Below, piece after piece: positions 53,399 to 63,219 of a stretch of DNA of 64,000 bases; the stretch's first letter is position 1; every line of letters starts with the position of its first letter. A program made the position numbers and the translations under genes. Source of the DNA: Erwinia sp. JUb26 (GTDB lineage Bacteria; Pseudomonadota; Gammaproteobacteria; Enterobacterales; Enterobacteriaceae); the NCBI RefSeq assembly GCF_003751505.1, contig NZ_RJVB01000001.1:248001-312000 (forward strand), read 5' to 3'. The notes below the pieces were generated by a model. The model was given only the letters and a program-made list of their open reading frames with translations, did no database searches and was not told the origin of the DNA.

Positions 53399-54403
53399 AT
53401 GGCCTGGAAAAATCCCTGGTACGATCCTGCTCTCTCTCATCATACCCCTGACGGATTTTGTAACCCGGAGCCCGAACTGCGGCAGCAGGGGGATTTGCAA
53501 CGCTGGCGTCGCGAACGCAGGGAGCAGGGGCTGCCGAAGCCACCAGCTCAGGGATACGACCAGTTTATCCGTCAGTGGTGGCAGTCCGCCGACCTTAGCG
53601 GTCATGACGATGCCGTATGGTGGCTGGGGCATGCCTGTCTGCTGCTGCGGCTTGACGATCGTTACACGCTGATCGATCCGGCGCTGTCGCCGCGTGCTTC
53701 ACCGCTTTGGTTTGCCGGGCCGCAGCGTAAAACGCCGCCCGCGCTGGCTATTGAGGATTTACCGACGCTGGATAGCGTGCTGATTTCGCATAACCATTAC
53801 GATCATCTTGACAGGCCGACCATCAAAAAAATCCTTCGCCGTTTCCCGCAGGTTCGCTTTGTGGTGCCGCTGGGGCTGGCAACGTGGTTTTATCGGCTCG
53901 GTGCAGCTCACGTTGAGGAGCTTGACTGGTGGCAGAGTGCCAGCGTGGGCGCACTCACCGTTCATGCCGTCCCCGCCCGACACTGGAGCATGCGCACGCT
54001 GCGCGACCGCAACCGCTCTTTGTGGTGCGGTTGGGTGGTGAAGCATCCACGGCTGAGCTTCTGGTTCAGCGGTGACAGCGGCTATTCGGATAATCTGCTG
54101 GAAATCCCTCGTCGTCTCGGGCCGTTTAACCTGGCGGCGCTGCCCATCGGCGCCTACGCACCAAAATGGTTCATGCGCGGACAGCACATGGACCCCGATC
54201 AGGCCGTCTCCCTGCATCAGGCGATGGGGCAGCCGCACACGGTGGCGATCCACTGGGGCGTATTTGAACTGGCTGATGAATCGCTGGATGAACCGCCGCA
54301 GGTTTTACAGCAGGCAATAGCACGGGCGGGGCTGGAAGCTGAACGCTTTCAGGCCTGGCGAATAGGAGCCAGAGTATTGCTCAACTATATATGTCAAGAT
54401 TAA
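53399..54403 (+). CDS. Metallo-beta-lactamase-fold hydrolase (NAPE-PLD/UlaG-like)
   Basis: Protein of 334 residues with the MBL metal motif SHNHYDHLD (about 130), then HWSMRTLRDRNRSLWCG, FSGDSGYS and AIHWGVFELADE, which supply further metal ligands. The N-terminus has the NPWYDP and WWLGHACLLLRL features of the NAPE-PLD-like group, which hydrolyses phospholipid-type esters or lactones. It is not in this place in E. coli. It follows yebO by 21 bases and may be co-transcribed. Confidence 0.82.
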   Translation: MAWKNPWYDPALSHHTPDGFCNPEPELRQQGDLQRWRRERREQGLPKPPAQGYDQFIRQWWQSADLSGHDDAVWWLGHACLLLRLDDRYTLIDPALSPRASPLWFAGPQRKTPPALAIEDLPTLDSVLISHNHYDHLDRPTIKKILRRFPQVRFVVPLGLATWFYRLGAAHVEELDWWQSASVGALTVHAVPARHWSMRTLRDRNRSLWCGWVVKHPRLSFWFSGDSGYSDNLLEIPRRLGPFNLAALPIGAYAPKWFMRGQHMDPDQAVSLHQAMGQPHTVAIHWGVFELADESLDEPPQVLQQAIARAGLEAERFQAWRIGARVLLNYICQD

Positions 54404-54923
54404 TCCTAATGTATTTTCCTATATGTAATAGCTAATAATGAGAGCCGCATCTAATAGCGTAATTAAACTGAAAAAATAAGGTTAATTTAAAAACGCAGTG
54501 AAATGCCTTTAAATGGGGCAGGGTAACCGGCACTCTCCTGTTTTTGGTGCAGCCTTATTATGCGCGGGAACAGAAGGCGAGACTGGCCCGCGCCGTAAGT
54601 GGCTGTCAGCGCGAAGAAAGCTAGGGCCGCGATAGAATTTATTTGACAATGCTTTGCCATAATAACGTCATACTTGTAGTTTATTATCGTATTATGCCCG
54701 CTGTTTGGCAGCGTTTTATGCCACTGAAACCCATGTCGCCTCTGGGTTTGCCGGGGATGAAAATATGTGCAGCCGTTACGTCTGCATCGGCATAAAAGTG
54801 ACATTTACATCGTTTGCTGTTTCAATTGTGTGCGACATCTCAATACTTGCCTAAAAATAACTTGCCATTAATAAGCGAATATGTGATAAACGCATTTGAG
54901 TTAAACGAGGTACAGTTCTGTTT
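54404..54923 (+). promoter_or_regulatory. Long leader and promoter region of yobF-cspC
   Basis: About 520 bases with no supported gene. The second half is AT-rich and contains TTGACA at 54643-54648 and several AT-rich -10-like hexamers, but I cannot fix one promoter. A minus-strand frame of 105 codons shows no protein features. Cold-shock family genes often have long structured leaders, which may apply here. Confidence 0.4.
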
Positions 54924-54998
54924 ATGTGTGGCATCTTCAGTAAAGAAGTTCTGAGTAAAGACGTTGACGTTGAATACCGCTTCCTTGCCGAGCCTTAA
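54924..54998 (+). pseudogene. yobF: yobF, truncated by an apparent one-base deletion
   Basis: The frame reads [24 protein letters not shown] and stops at TAA after 24 codons. In E. coli YobF (47 residues) the DNA at this point is GAGCCTTATATTGGTGCC; here it is GAGCCTTA-ATTAATGCC. Restoring one base gives INASCSNVSGFSVRQAYGL, which matches the E. coli continuation ASCSNVS. So the second half is intact but out of frame. Possible explanations are a real deletion, a sequencing error or recoding. It still lies directly ahead of cspC, where its translation may matter for expression. Confidence 0.8.
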
Positions 54999-55079
54999 TT
55001 AATGCCTCATGCAGTAATGTCTCTGGTTTTTCTGTACGTCAGGCCTACGGGCTAATAAACACTCTAAGGAATTTGCAAA

Positions 55080-55289
55080 ATGGCAAAGATTAAAGGTCAG
55101 GTTAAGTGGTTCAACGAGTCTAAAGGTTTTGGTTTCATTACTCCTGCTGACGGCAGCAAAGATGTGTTCGTACACTTCTCTGCAATCCAGGGTAACGGCT
55201 TCAAAACTCTGGCTGAAGGCCAGAACGTTGAGTTCGAAATTCAGGACGGCCAGAAAGGCCCTGCTGCTGTGAACGTCACCGCAATCTGA
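55080..55289 (+). CDS. cspC: Cold-shock-like RNA chaperone CspC
   Basis: Protein of 69 residues that appears identical to E. coli Csp[21 protein letters not shown] contains RNP1 and DVFVHFSAI contains RNP2. It is a constitutive nucleic-acid chaperone that acts as a transcription antiterminator and stabilises rpoS mRNA. TAAGGA precedes the start. The gene ends with a strong terminator. Confidence 0.97.
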
Positions 55290-55346
55290 TTTCGATTTGA
55301 GACTGTCACTCACGCCTTGCGTAGTGCAGCCTGAAATCTGAATACT

Positions 55347-55377
55347 AAAGCTCTGCCAGCAATGGCAGAGCTTTTTT
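55347..55377 (+). terminator. Intrinsic terminator of cspC
   Basis: AAAGCTCTGCCA pairs perfectly with TGGCAGAGCTTT around GCAA and continues into T's. Confidence 0.95.
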
Positions 55378-55453
55378 GTTTGCGGCAAGAAGTACTGCCG
55401 CTACGGCGCACTTTCAAGTACACTGCCGCCGTCCTTGATTGCGGAGAGTTGTT

Positions 55454-56308
55454 ATGTCCTACCTGTGTCCCCTTTGCCAGCAGCCTTTAATGGCTCACGA
55501 TCGCGTTCTGCGCTGCGAGAATCAACATCAGTTCGATCTGGCGAAAGAAGGGTATATCAACCTGATGCCGGTGCAGCACAAACGTTCTAAACAGCCCGGT
55601 GACAGCGCAGAGATGATGCAGGCGCGGCGCAATTTCCTGGATGCAGGCCACTATCAGCCGCTGCAGCAGCGGGTGTCAGATATGCTCGACTCGGCGCTGC
55701 CGCACGATGCGGTGAACGTGCTGGATATTGGCTGTGGCGAAGGCTACTACACTCAGGCCGTGGCCAGCCGTTTGCAGGCAGGGCGCGAAGGCTCGCAGAT
55801 TTACGGGCTGGACGTGGCGAAGATTGCCGTCCGCTACGGCGCGAAGCGCTACCGTAACGTGGAGTTTTGCGTGGCATCCAGCCATCGTCTGCCGTTCAGT
55901 GATAATCAGTTTGATGCGGTGCTGCGTATCTACGCGCCCTGTAAGGCCGCCGAACTGGCCAGGGTGGTGAAGCCGCAGGGCCTGGTGCTGACCGTGACAC
56001 CCGGTCCTCGCCATCTGCTGCAGTTTAAGGCGCTGATCTACCAGGATGCGAAACTGCACGACAATGCGGTGGAGGAGATGCCCGGATTCACGTTAATTGA
56101 AGAGCAGTCGCTGGGATACCCGATGACGCTGAACAGCGAAGAGTCGGCAGCACTCTTACAGATGACCCCGTTTGCCTGGCGTGCCCGGCCGGAAGTGTGG
56201 GGGATCCTTGCCACCACCACCGATTTTGCCTGCGAAACGGACTTCACCCTGCGGCTGTGGCAGCGGCAGAGTGAAGGGGAAGCCGCCGTCAGCGACTCTC
56301 CAGCATAA
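55454..56308 (+). CDS. rlmA: 23S rRNA m1G745 methyltransferase
   Basis: Protein of 284 residues. The N-terminal zinc finger is CPLCQQP...CENQHQFD, and the SAM-binding motif is [15 protein letters not shown] (about 90), followed by [16 protein letters not shown] and the VASSHRLPF motif. It methylates G745 of 23S rRNA. I start at the ATG 55454 (MSYLCPLC). Its 3' end overlaps the end of the convergent yobD gene by 20 bases. mntP, its neighbour in E. coli, is absent. Confidence 0.94.
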   Translation: MSYLCPLCQQPLMAHDRVLRCENQHQFDLAKEGYINLMPVQHKRSKQPGDSAEMMQARRNFLDAGHYQPLQQRVSDMLDSALPHDAVNVLDIGCGEGYYTQAVASRLQAGREGSQIYGLDVAKIAVRYGAKRYRNVEFCVASSHRLPFSDNQFDAVLRIYAPCKAAELARVVKPQGLVLTVTPGPRHLLQFKALIYQDAKLHDNAVEEMPGFTLIEEQSLGYPMTLNSEESAALLQMTPFAWRARPEVWGILATTTDFACETDFTLRLWQRQSEGEAAVSDSPA

Positions 56309-56747
56309 ATTTGTAGATAGTCTCCAGATCGTCCAGCCTGCGCACGTAAATCAGCAGGCGGCGATTCTCCAGCGTAATCACCAGCACGCCATCCTCCGAT
56401 AAATTTATCGCGCTTATGCGGTCCCAGGTGATAAAGACGTTAGCAAAAAAGAATCCGTGCTCCTTGAGCAGCAGCTTCGGCGCACGGATCCAGAACAGCC
56501 ACACCGCCATCGCACCCAGCGCCAGCAGCAGCAGCGTGGTCACCTGTGGGCCCTGCACGCGTAAATTTTGATAAAGCAGGATAGCCAGCAGGCCGATAAA
56601 TATCATGCTGTCGAGTTTGGTGCGCCGCTGCAGCAGGATTTTCAGCCGCGTTGGCCCATTCAGGCGTGGCATGATCAGCTCGTCGTAAATGGCATAGAGC
56701 AGAATCAGAACAATAAACAGCAAAATCAGGTAATCAGTCAGTTGCAT
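56289..56747 (-). CDS. yobD: Membrane protein YobD (DUF986)
   Basis: Protein of 152 residues with three hydrophobic segments (about 5-20, 48-62, 70-88) and a soluble C-terminal part ([20 protein letters not shown], then [20 protein letters not shown]). It matches E. coli YobD in length and position beside manZ. Function unknown. Confidence 0.92.
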   Translation of the reverse strand: MQLTDYLILLFIVLILLYAIYDELIMPRLNGPTRLKILLQRRTKLDSMIFIGLLAILLYQNLRVQGPQVTTLLLLALGAMAVWLFWIRAPKLLLKEHGFFFANVFITWDRISAINLSEDGVLVITLENRRLLIYVRRLDDLETIYKFMLESR

Positions 56748-56758
56748 AATCCCGTCCG

Positions 56759-56785
56759 AAAAAAAGGGCCAGACTGTGCTGGCCC
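56759..56785 (-). terminator. Intrinsic terminator of manXYZ
   Basis: On the minus strand GGGCCAG pairs with CTGGCCC around a six-base loop and is followed by seven U's, between manZ and yobD. Confidence 0.9.
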
Positions 56786-56814
56786 CCGAGAGTCAATGTT
56801 GTTGCAGGTCAGGC

Positions 56815-57657
56815 TCAGACGCCGAGCAGGCCCACCCAGTAGCCAAAGATACCAATAACAAAGAAGCCCATAATAATCCACAGCGCATTCACCTTGCGGC
56901 GGAGCAGCCACATACAGGCAAAGGTCAGCAGCAGTGGGATCAGCCCCGGCATCAGCTGATCGAGGATCGACTGCACCGTGGTGACCGTGGTTTTCCCTGT
57001 CTGATCGGTAATGCGAGAGACCACCAGCGGCACGTTAACATGGGTCCACTTATTAACCAGCGCCCCCATGACAAACAGGCCGAGTATCGACGCCCCCTCC
57101 GTGAGTTTCTGCAGGAAGCCACCGCCCATATCGCTGACGATATCCACGCCTTTACGATAGCCGTAGGCCACGCCGTAGTAGCGAACCAGCAGGCGCACCA
57201 GGTTAAACAGCACGAAGAACAGCACAGGGCCGAGCAGGCTGCCGCTCATGGCGATCCCGGCACCCAGCGCGGCAAACACCGGGCGAACCGTACCCCAGAA
57301 GATTGGGTCGCCCACGCCGGCCAGCGGCCCCATCAGGCCGACTTTGATGCCGTTGATCGCCGCATCGTCAATCGGTGCGCCGTTGGCGCGCTGCTCTTCC
57401 ATCGCCATGGTTACACCCAGTACCGGAGCTGCAACGTAAGGATGGGTGTTAAAGAACTCCAGATGGCGTTTAATCGCCTGTTTACGATCGTCGTTATTCT
57501 CGGGATACAGACGACGGATCACCGGCACCATTGAGAAGCAGAAGCCCAGCGCCTGCATACGTTCGAAGTTCCACGAACCCTGGAACAGGTTTGAGCGTAA
57601 GAACACTCCGCGAACATCGCCGGGAGTCAGTTTCTTTTGCGTTGTTGTCTCAACCAT
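56815..57657 (-). CDS. manZ: Mannose PTS EIID (ManZ)
   Basis: Membrane subunit of 280 residues. The N-terminal LTPGDVRGVFLRSNLFQGSW and MQALGFCFSMVPVIRRLYPE, then GVGDPIFWGTVRPVFAALGA, are characteristic of the mannose-family IID component. With ManY it forms the sugar channel and is also a receptor for phage lambda DNA entry and some bacteriocins. The ATG at 57657 follows AAGGTGAG. It lies 15 bases after manY. Confidence 0.95.
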   Translation of the reverse strand: MVETTTQKKLTPGDVRGVFLRSNLFQGSWNFERMQALGFCFSMVPVIRRLYPENNDDRKQAIKRHLEFFNTHPYVAAPVLGVTMAMEEQRANGAPIDDAAINGIKVGLMGPLAGVGDPIFWGTVRPVFAALGAGIAMSGSLLGPVLFFVLFNLVRLLVRYYGVAYGYRKGVDIVSDMGGGFLQKLTEGASILGLFVMGALVNKWTHVNVPLVVSRITDQTGKTTVTTVQSILDQLMPGLIPLLLTFACMWLLRRKVNALWIIMGFFVIGIFGYWVGLLGV

Positions 57658-57672
57658 TTTTCTCACCTTTCC

Positions 57673-58473
57673 TTAATCGAGTTCGTTATCAAGGTCGTTA
57701 TTTACCGGACCCGCAGCCTGCGCACCGGCAACGCGGTTATATTTTGGTGCCAGCTGGATATACAGGATGGCCATCACCACGCCGATAACGCCCAGCGCCA
57801 CCAGGTTGAAGTTGGTGAAGGCGGCGGTCACGAAGCCGAGGTAGAAGAACGGCATCAGGTAACCCGCGCGCATCATGTTGATCACCATCGCGTAACCCAC
57901 AACGACGATCATGCCACCGGCGATGTTCAGGCCGTTGGTGACCACCTCAGGAATCGAGTTCAGCAGGTCGTGAACCACGCTGGTGCCGACCGAAATTGCC
58001 ACAATCAGTGCCGGGATGGCGATACGCATGGCCTGCAGAACCAGCGCCGAAACGTGGATCCAGGAGATGGCGCTCAGATTGCCTTTCTCCGCGGCTTTAT
58101 CCGCTGCGTGCTGGAAGGCGACGGTAATGGTACGAACGATGATGGTCAGCACCTGGCCTGCGGCCGCCAGCGGGATCGCCAGCGCAATACCGGCCCCGAC
58201 GCTTTGCCCACCGGCAATAACCAGGATAGTTGAGATGATGGAAGCCAGTGCGGCATCGGGCGCAACCGCAGCACCGATGTTCATCCAGCCCAGCGCGATC
58301 ATCTCCAGCGTACCGCCGATGATGATCCCGGTTTTGATGTCACCCAAAACCGCACCGATTAACGTACAGGCCACCAGGGGCCGGTGAAACTGAAATTCAT
58401 CAAGGATCGAGCCCATGCCCGCTATACAGGCGACGATAAATATCAGAACAATTTGCAGCGTGGTAATCTCCAT
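57673..58473 (-). CDS. manY: Mannose PTS EIIC (ManY)
   Basis: Membrane subunit of 266 residues, equal in length to E. coli. MEITTLQIVLIFIVACIAGM and LDEFQFHRPLVACTLIGAVLG open the protein, with GGTLEMIALGWMNIGAAVAP in the middle. The C-terminal tail RVAGAQAAGPVNNDLDNELD is cytosolic. It is the main sugar-translocating subunit for glucose, mannose and aminosugars. Confidence 0.95.
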   Translation of the reverse strand: MEITTLQIVLIFIVACIAGMGSILDEFQFHRPLVACTLIGAVLGDIKTGIIIGGTLEMIALGWMNIGAAVAPDAALASIISTILVIAGGQSVGAGIALAIPLAAAGQVLTIIVRTITVAFQHAADKAAEKGNLSAISWIHVSALVLQAMRIAIPALIVAISVGTSVVHDLLNSIPEVVTNGLNIAGGMIVVVGYAMVINMMRAGYLMPFFYLGFVTAAFTNFNLVALGVIGVVMAILYIQLAPKYNRVAGAQAAGPVNNDLDNELD

Positions 58474-58529
58474 TACACTTCTCCTCTTTGATACGGAACG
58501 GAGTTCAACCCGATCTCTCAGGCCACGGG

Positions 58530-59492
58530 CTACTGATTAAGACGGGCGATCAGGTCCATCATTTTCAGTTTCTGATCGCTGGAAACCTTACGCACTTCCA
58601 GTTCAATCCCGCGCGCGTTGAGTTTTTTAAACGCCTCGATATCTTTTTCATCAACCGATACGGCATTGTTGACCTGGGTTTTCCCCTGGCGGAACGCCAT
58701 ACCGCCGATATTCACGCTGGTGATGCCAACGCCGTCTTCCACCAGCCTTTCGACATCGGTCGGATTGGTAAACAGCAGCATCACTTTCTCACCGGCGTAT
58801 TTCGGGTTATTCCACACGCGGACCATCTTGGCGACGTCCACCACGTGCGCAGTCACACCCGGAGGCGCAACCTGGGTCAACAGCGTTTTACGTACGTGGT
58901 CGGCAGCCACTTCATCACTGACCACAATGATGCGCGTGACGTTGGTTTCCTTGGTCCAGCGCGTGGCGACCTGGCCGTGGATCAGGCGGTCATCAATACG
59001 CGCGAGGCCAATCACCATGTGCTCGCCGGGTTTCAGTGGCGTTTGCGGTGCGGCGGGGGCTTTCTTCACGGGGGCGGCGGGTGCGGCCTCAGGCGCTTTG
59101 GCTTTGAGGGCCTTAACGCCTTCGCGGCCGGTTTCAACCGCCAGTGCCACCAGTTCATCGAAGGAGGGGTTGTCATCGCGGGCCATCAGAACTTCGACCA
59201 GCATCGGGATATTCACCCCGGCTACCACTTCGTGATGTTCTTTATCCACCACCAGACGGCTGGCGGCGTTAAACGGGCTGCCGCCCCAGGTATCCACCAG
59301 GAACAGCACGCCCTGACTGACGTCGAGGTCGTGTAATCGGGCCTGATACTTTTCGATTAACGTTTCTGCATTTTCCCCCGGGACAAAGTCGATCCAGCCG
59401 ACGTTATCCTGCTCACCCAGGAGCATTTCGGCCGTTTTCAGCAGCTGTTCCGCTGCCCAGCCGTGTGTGCCGATGATGATAGCAATAGTCAC
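58530..59492 (-). CDS. manX: Mannose PTS EIIAB (ManX)
   Basis: Cytosolic phosphotransfer protein of 320 residues. The IIA domain (about 1-130) has the phosphoacceptor His10 in IIIGTHGWAAEQLL. An Ala/Pro-rich linker (about 131-153) joins it to the IIB domain, whose phospho-His is His172 in RIDDRLIHGQVATRW. It passes phosphate from HPr to the incoming sugar. It is the first gene of manXYZ; an Mlc/NagC-like operator lies upstream. Confidence 0.96.
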   Translation of the reverse strand: MTIAIIIGTHGWAAEQLLKTAEMLLGEQDNVGWIDFVPGENAETLIEKYQARLHDLDVSQGVLFLVDTWGGSPFNAASRLVVDKEHHEVVAGVNIPMLVEVLMARDDNPSFDELVALAVETGREGVKALKAKAPEAAPAAPVKKAPAAPQTPLKPGEHMVIGLARIDDRLIHGQVATRWTKETNVTRIIVVSDEVAADHVRKTLLTQVAPPGVTAHVVDVAKMVRVWNNPKYAGEKVMLLFTNPTDVERLVEDGVGITSVNIGGMAFRQGKTQVNNAVSVDEKDIEAFKKLNARGIELEVRKVSSDQKLKMMDLIARLNQ

Positions 59493-60062
59493 TTGCTACT
59501 CCTTATCCAGTTGACGACGGCTCTCTGGAGTTCAAGCCGCGCGAGGTTCAGCCGATCGCTACCCAGACTATCCGAAATTGACGCTTCGCCGATTCCGAAC
59601 ACATTAGGTATTCGCGTGATTCAGCATGAAAGAGGTCACACTTATTTTTCTACATCGTGCCCGTTAACCTACAGGGGCACGCTTAACACACCGTTTGTCG
59701 CGATTTATTTTAGTACGTGAAAAAATAAATTATGTGACCTTGCTCAGTAATTTAGACCCTAATCGAGAAATACACCCCGTCAGCCCAGCGTAAAGTTCTG
59801 CAAGGATGCCAGCCAAGTGTAAGAAACCATTTTGACAGCGATGCCTGTGCTGCTAGAGTAGGGATCCTTTTCTAATACAGGAGTAACGGGCCTCAGCCCT
59901 CCCTATGGACTGTCACCGAAGTCGCTTAATTATGCCGCCGGGCTTTCCGGTATCGCTTTCAACGTCTCCTGACGTCATCTCTGCTTCCACTCGTCGTTAT
60001 CCTTGCCGCACGCTCAGCCGAACGTCTGCTGCGTTTTCCCGTACCTTTTTCCGGAGTCTGTC
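59493..60062. promoter_or_regulatory. Divergent control region of manXYZ and yoaE
   Basis: A 570-base region without a gene. The left part carries the manX promoter with an Mlc-like operator (59703-59730) and TGTGA/TCACA half-sites that may bind CRP (59636-59641, 59733-59737). The right 180 bases form a GC-richer leader of yoaE. I compared that leader with the manganese (yybP-ykoY) riboswitch and did not find its core. Confidence 0.6.
59703..59730. promoter_or_regulatory. Mlc/NagC-like operator of manXYZ
   Basis: ATTTATTTT-AGTACGTG-AAAAAATAAAT is a near-perfect dyad of the Mlc/NagC type (TTATTTT-N8-AAAATAA). Mlc is the known repressor of manXYZ and is released during glucose uptake. Confidence 0.75.
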
Positions 60063-61625
60063 ATGGAATTTCTTTTAGACCCCTCGATCTGGGCGGGTCT
60101 GCTCACGCTGGTTGTTCTTGAAATCGTACTGGGCATCGATAACCTGGTCTTTATCGCGATTCTGGCCGACAAACTGCCCCCGAAACAGCGTGATAAAGCG
60201 CGCTTGATCGGGCTTTCGCTGGCACTGGTTATGCGCCTGGGCCTGCTGTCGCTTATCTCGTGGATAGTCACGCTGACGCGTCCGCTGTTCAGCATCGGCG
60301 AGTTTAGTTTCTCCGGACGGGATTTGATCCTGCTGTTTGGTGGACTGTTCCTGTTGTTCAAGGCAACGATGGAGCTTCATGAACGGCTGGAAAACCGCGA
60401 GCATAACGACGGGGCAAACCGGGGATACGCCAGTTTCTGGGCGGTTGTGGTGCAGATCGTTATTCTTGATGCCGTCTTCTCCCTCGATGCGGTGATCACC
60501 GCCGTGGGGATGGTGAATAACCTGGCGGTGATGATGACGGCGGTAATTATCGCTATGGGCGTGATGCTGCTGGCCTCCAAGCCGTTGACCAACTTCGTCA
60601 ACGCGCACCCCACGGTGGTGGTGCTGTGCCTGAGCTTCCTGCTGATGATTGGTCTCAGCCTGGTGGCGGAAGGCTTCGGTTTCCATATTCCGAAAGGCTA
60701 CCTGTACGCGGCGATTGGCTTCTCGATTCTGATTGAGCTGTTTAACCAGATTGCGCGACATAACTTTATGCGTCATCAGGCCAGAAGGCCGATGCGCGAG
60801 CGTACCGCCGAAGCGATCCAGCGTCTGATGGGGGGCCGTCGTCGCAGCGAGAACAGCAGCAGCGAAAGTAGTGAAGTTGCCGCGATTATGCCGCAGGAAG
60901 CCTTTAAGGACGAAGAGCGCTACATGATTAACGGCGTACTGACCCTGGCCTCGCGTTCCATTCGCAGCATCATGACGCCGCGCGGTGATATTTCGTGGGT
61001 GGATATTGAGCGCCCGCTGGATGAAATCCGCATGCAGCTGCTCGATACGCCGCACAGCCTGTTCCCGGTGTGCCGTGGCGAGCTGGATGAGATCGTCGGT
61101 GTTGTCAGGGCCAAAGAGCTGCTGGTGGCGCTGGATCACGGTGTTGATGTTGCCGCCTTCGCTGCCGCAACCCCGCCGATTATCATTCCGGAAACGCTGG
61201 ATCCGATCAATCTGCTGAGCGTGCTGCGCCGCGCCAAAGGCAGCTTTGTGGTGGTCACCAGCGAGTTTGGTGTGGTTCAGGGTCTGGTGACGCCGCTCGA
61301 CGTGCTGGAAGCGATTGCCGGTGAATTCCCGGATGAGGATGAAACCCCGGATATTATTGCCGACGGTGACGGCTGGCTGGTGAAGGGCGGTACCGACCTG
61401 CACTCGCTGCAGCAGCTGTTCGACACTCAGGAGCTGGTCCGTCCGGAAGATGACCACGCCTCGCTGGCGGGCCTGCTGATTGCTCAGAAGGGCCAATTAC
61501 CAAAAGCGGGCGAGATATTCGACATGCCGCCGCTGAGTTTCCAGATTATTGAAGCCACGGACTACCGCATTGATCTGGTGCGTGTCACGCGTCAACGCAA
61601 CGAGCACGACGAAGAAGAAGGTTAA
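60063..61625 (+). CDS. yoaE: TerC-family membrane protein with CBS domains (YoaE)
   Basis: Protein of 520 residues (E. coli 518). The N-terminal TerC domain has about seven helices, with [20 protein letters not shown] and [16 protein letters not shown] as its acidic membrane motifs. A linker of about 50 residues follows, then a CBS pair ([32 protein letters not shown]) and a CorC/HlyC-type C-terminal domain. TerC relatives handle manganese or tellurite; the role of YoaE is unproven. The start at 60063 follows CCGGAG. It is divergent from manX. Confidence 0.93.
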   Translation: MEFLLDPSIWAGLLTLVVLEIVLGIDNLVFIAILADKLPPKQRDKARLIGLSLALVMRLGLLSLISWIVTLTRPLFSIGEFSFSGRDLILLFGGLFLLFKATMELHERLENREHNDGANRGYASFWAVVVQIVILDAVFSLDAVITAVGMVNNLAVMMTAVIIAMGVMLLASKPLTNFVNAHPTVVVLCLSFLLMIGLSLVAEGFGFHIPKGYLYAAIGFSILIELFNQIARHNFMRHQARRPMRERTAEAIQRLMGGRRRSENSSSESSEVAAIMPQEAFKDEERYMINGVLTLASRSIRSIMTPRGDISWVDIERPLDEIRMQLLDTPHSLFPVCRGELDEIVGVVRAKELLVALDHGVDVAAFAAATPPIIIPETLDPINLLSVLRRAKGSFVVVTSEFGVVQGLVTPLDVLEAIAGEFPDEDETPDIIADGDGWLVKGGTDLHSLQQLFDTQELVRPEDDHASLAGLLIAQKGQLPKAGEIFDMPPLSFQIIEATDYRIDLVRVTRQRNEHDEEEG

Positions 61626-61634
61626 TGACTATCA

Positions 61635-61658
61635 GGCCGGGGAAACCCGGCCTTTTTT
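61635..61658 (+). terminator. Intrinsic terminator of yoaE
   Basis: GGCCGGG pairs with CCCGGCC around a GAAA tetraloop and is followed by six T's. It also lies at the end of the convergent pdeD gene. Confidence 0.95.
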
Positions 61659-63219
61659 ATGCCGGACAGAAGGCTTTATGATTGGCCAGCCAGGCCGGGA
61701 AATCCCCCAGCGGCATTGGACGAGCATAGTAATACCCCTGCAGCACATCGACCCCGCGCTCGCGCAGATATTCCGCCTGTTCCGCCGTCTCAACGCCTTC
61801 CGCAACCAGCCCGATATTCAACTGCTGCGCCAGTGAGATCACCATATCGGTGACCGTGGCGTTAATCGCATCGGTGCCTATTGCCGCAGTAAAGACTTTA
61901 TCGATTTTCAGCACGTCGGGGCTGAGCGTTTTCAGATAGGACAGGGAGCTGTGCCCGGTGCCGAAATCATCAATCGCCAGCTTAACACCGACCTTATGCA
62001 GATGAGAAACCACCCGCTGATCGACGACCGGCAGCGAATCCCGCTCGGTCAGCTCCACCACCAGCTGCGGCTGTGGGTTAGCCGGCCACCACAGGCGTTG
62101 CAGATCGTCAATAATGGCCCGCTCGCGGAAGTGGCTGGCGGCAACGTTGATGGCGATGTGGAATGACGATCGCATCGGCAGGTCAGGCAGATGCCGCACC
62201 GTTTCACTGATGACAAAACGCGTCAGCGGGGCGATCAGGTTCTGGCGTTCGGCCAGCGGAATAAAGACGTCCGGTGGGATCCAGCCCTGGCGCGGATTGT
62301 GCCAGCGCAGCAGCATCTCAATACCGTCGCACTGGCCGTTGTGGGCATTAATAAGCGGCTGACAGTAGACCATAAATTCCCGCGCGGTAATGCCGTAGCT
62401 AATCTGCCAGGACAGGCTCATGCGGTTGGCCGTAGCCAGCCAGACAATATAGCCCATCAGCAGGCTGAGCAGCAGGGCCAGCGGCAGCTGTGAGGGAACG
62501 GTCATCAGCGCCAGACGCGAAGGCGAGGGGCCGAACAGGGTGATAGAGAACGGATAGCGCAGGGAGGACTCGACGATGGTCACCTGGTCTTCGGCCGGAG
62601 TGGCCGGTTCAATCAGCGGATTGCCGTACTCCAGACTTTGACTGCCCACGTTGAGGATCGCCCGTTCCACCCAGGGCAACGTGGGTTCCAGCAGATAGCT
62701 GGTCATCAGTTCGATGTTGATGACCTGTAAAACGCCCGCGCGATTGTCTTGATCGCGCGGTGTCCACAGCAGCAGAATCGGCGAACCCTTAAGTAAATGT
62801 TCATCTACCGCCAGCTGCATGCGCTGATTTTTCATCAGCAGTTCGGGATAGTTGCTGCTGAACGCGATATCGGACGGTCCGAAGATACTTGAGCAGTAGA
62901 TGCGGTCGTTATCGACCAGCAGAATCGATCTGACGGTCTGCAGGACGGCCAGCTTCTCAATCAGCTTAAAGCGGATCAGTCCGCAGTCGGTACCGACCCA
63001 GCCAAGGGCATTATCGGCGGCAACATCAAGGGGGGAAAACATGCGGTCAAAGCGCTGAATGGCGTTATTAGCAAAGCTGTGAGATTGCTGCTCTATGCGG
63101 TTCTTTTCTTCCACAAACCTGAAGGTTAAGGTCAGAATGAGCACCACTGCTGCAACAACCGCCGCGATCAGCAATCGCTTGCGGCGGAACTGTCCTAAGA
63201 CTTCCTGGGACATTTGCAT
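61657..63219 (-). CDS. pdeD: Cyclic-di-GMP phosphodiesterase with CSS sensor domain (PdeD/YoaD)
   Basis: Protein of 520 residues. Transmembrane helix 1 (about 15-33), then a periplasmic CSS-motif domain with Cys79 and Cys109-Ser-Ser (IYCSSIFG), whose disulfide state controls such enzymes. Transmembrane helix 2 (about 242-264) leads to the EAL domain. The signature is EML (301-303, GIEMLLRW) instead of EAL. The other catalytic motifs are intact: NVAASHF, ELTERD, IDDFGTGHSS, LKIDKVF, EGVET and QGYYYARPM. It should hydrolyse c-di-GMP and so favour motility over biofilm. Confidence 0.92.
   Translation of the reverse strand: MQMSQEVLGQFRRKRLLIAAVVAAVVLILTLTFRFVEEKNRIEQQSHSFANNAIQRFDRMFSPLDVAADNALGWVGTDCGLIRFKLIEKLAVLQTVRSILLVDNDRIYCSSIFGPSDIAFSSNYPELLMKNQRMQLAVDEHLLKGSPILLLWTPRDQDNRAGVLQVINIELMTSYLLEPTLPWVERAILNVGSQSLEYGNPLIEPATPAEDQVTIVESSLRYPFSITLFGPSPSRLALMTVPSQLPLALLLSLLMGYIVWLATANRMSLSWQISYGITAREFMVYCQPLINAHNGQCDGIEMLLRWHNPRQGWIPPDVFIPLAERQNLIAPLTRFVISETVRHLPDLPMRSSFHIAINVAASHFRERAIIDDLQRLWWPANPQPQLVVELTERDSLPVVDQRVVSHLHKVGVKLAIDDFGTGHSSLSYLKTLSPDVLKIDKVFTAAIGTDAINATVTDMVISLAQQLNIGLVAEGVETAEQAEYLRERGVDVLQGYYYARPMPLGDFPAWLANHKAFCPA

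Noticed and set aside
54487-54804. 105-codon minus-strand frame in the cspC leader
   Set aside because: It lies in a promoter region and the peptide has no recognisable fold, signal or repeat.
59850-60062. Manganese (yybP-ykoY) riboswitch in the yoaE leader
   Set aside because: yoaE is a TerC-family gene and GGAGTA occurs in the leader, but the second conserved strand and the paired P1 context of that riboswitch are not there.
60075-61496. 473-codon minus-strand frame opposite yoaE, and similar long frames opposite prc, melA and purT
   Set aside because: These are antisense shadows of strongly conserved genes in GC-rich DNA and give His/Gln/Arg-rich peptides with no family features.
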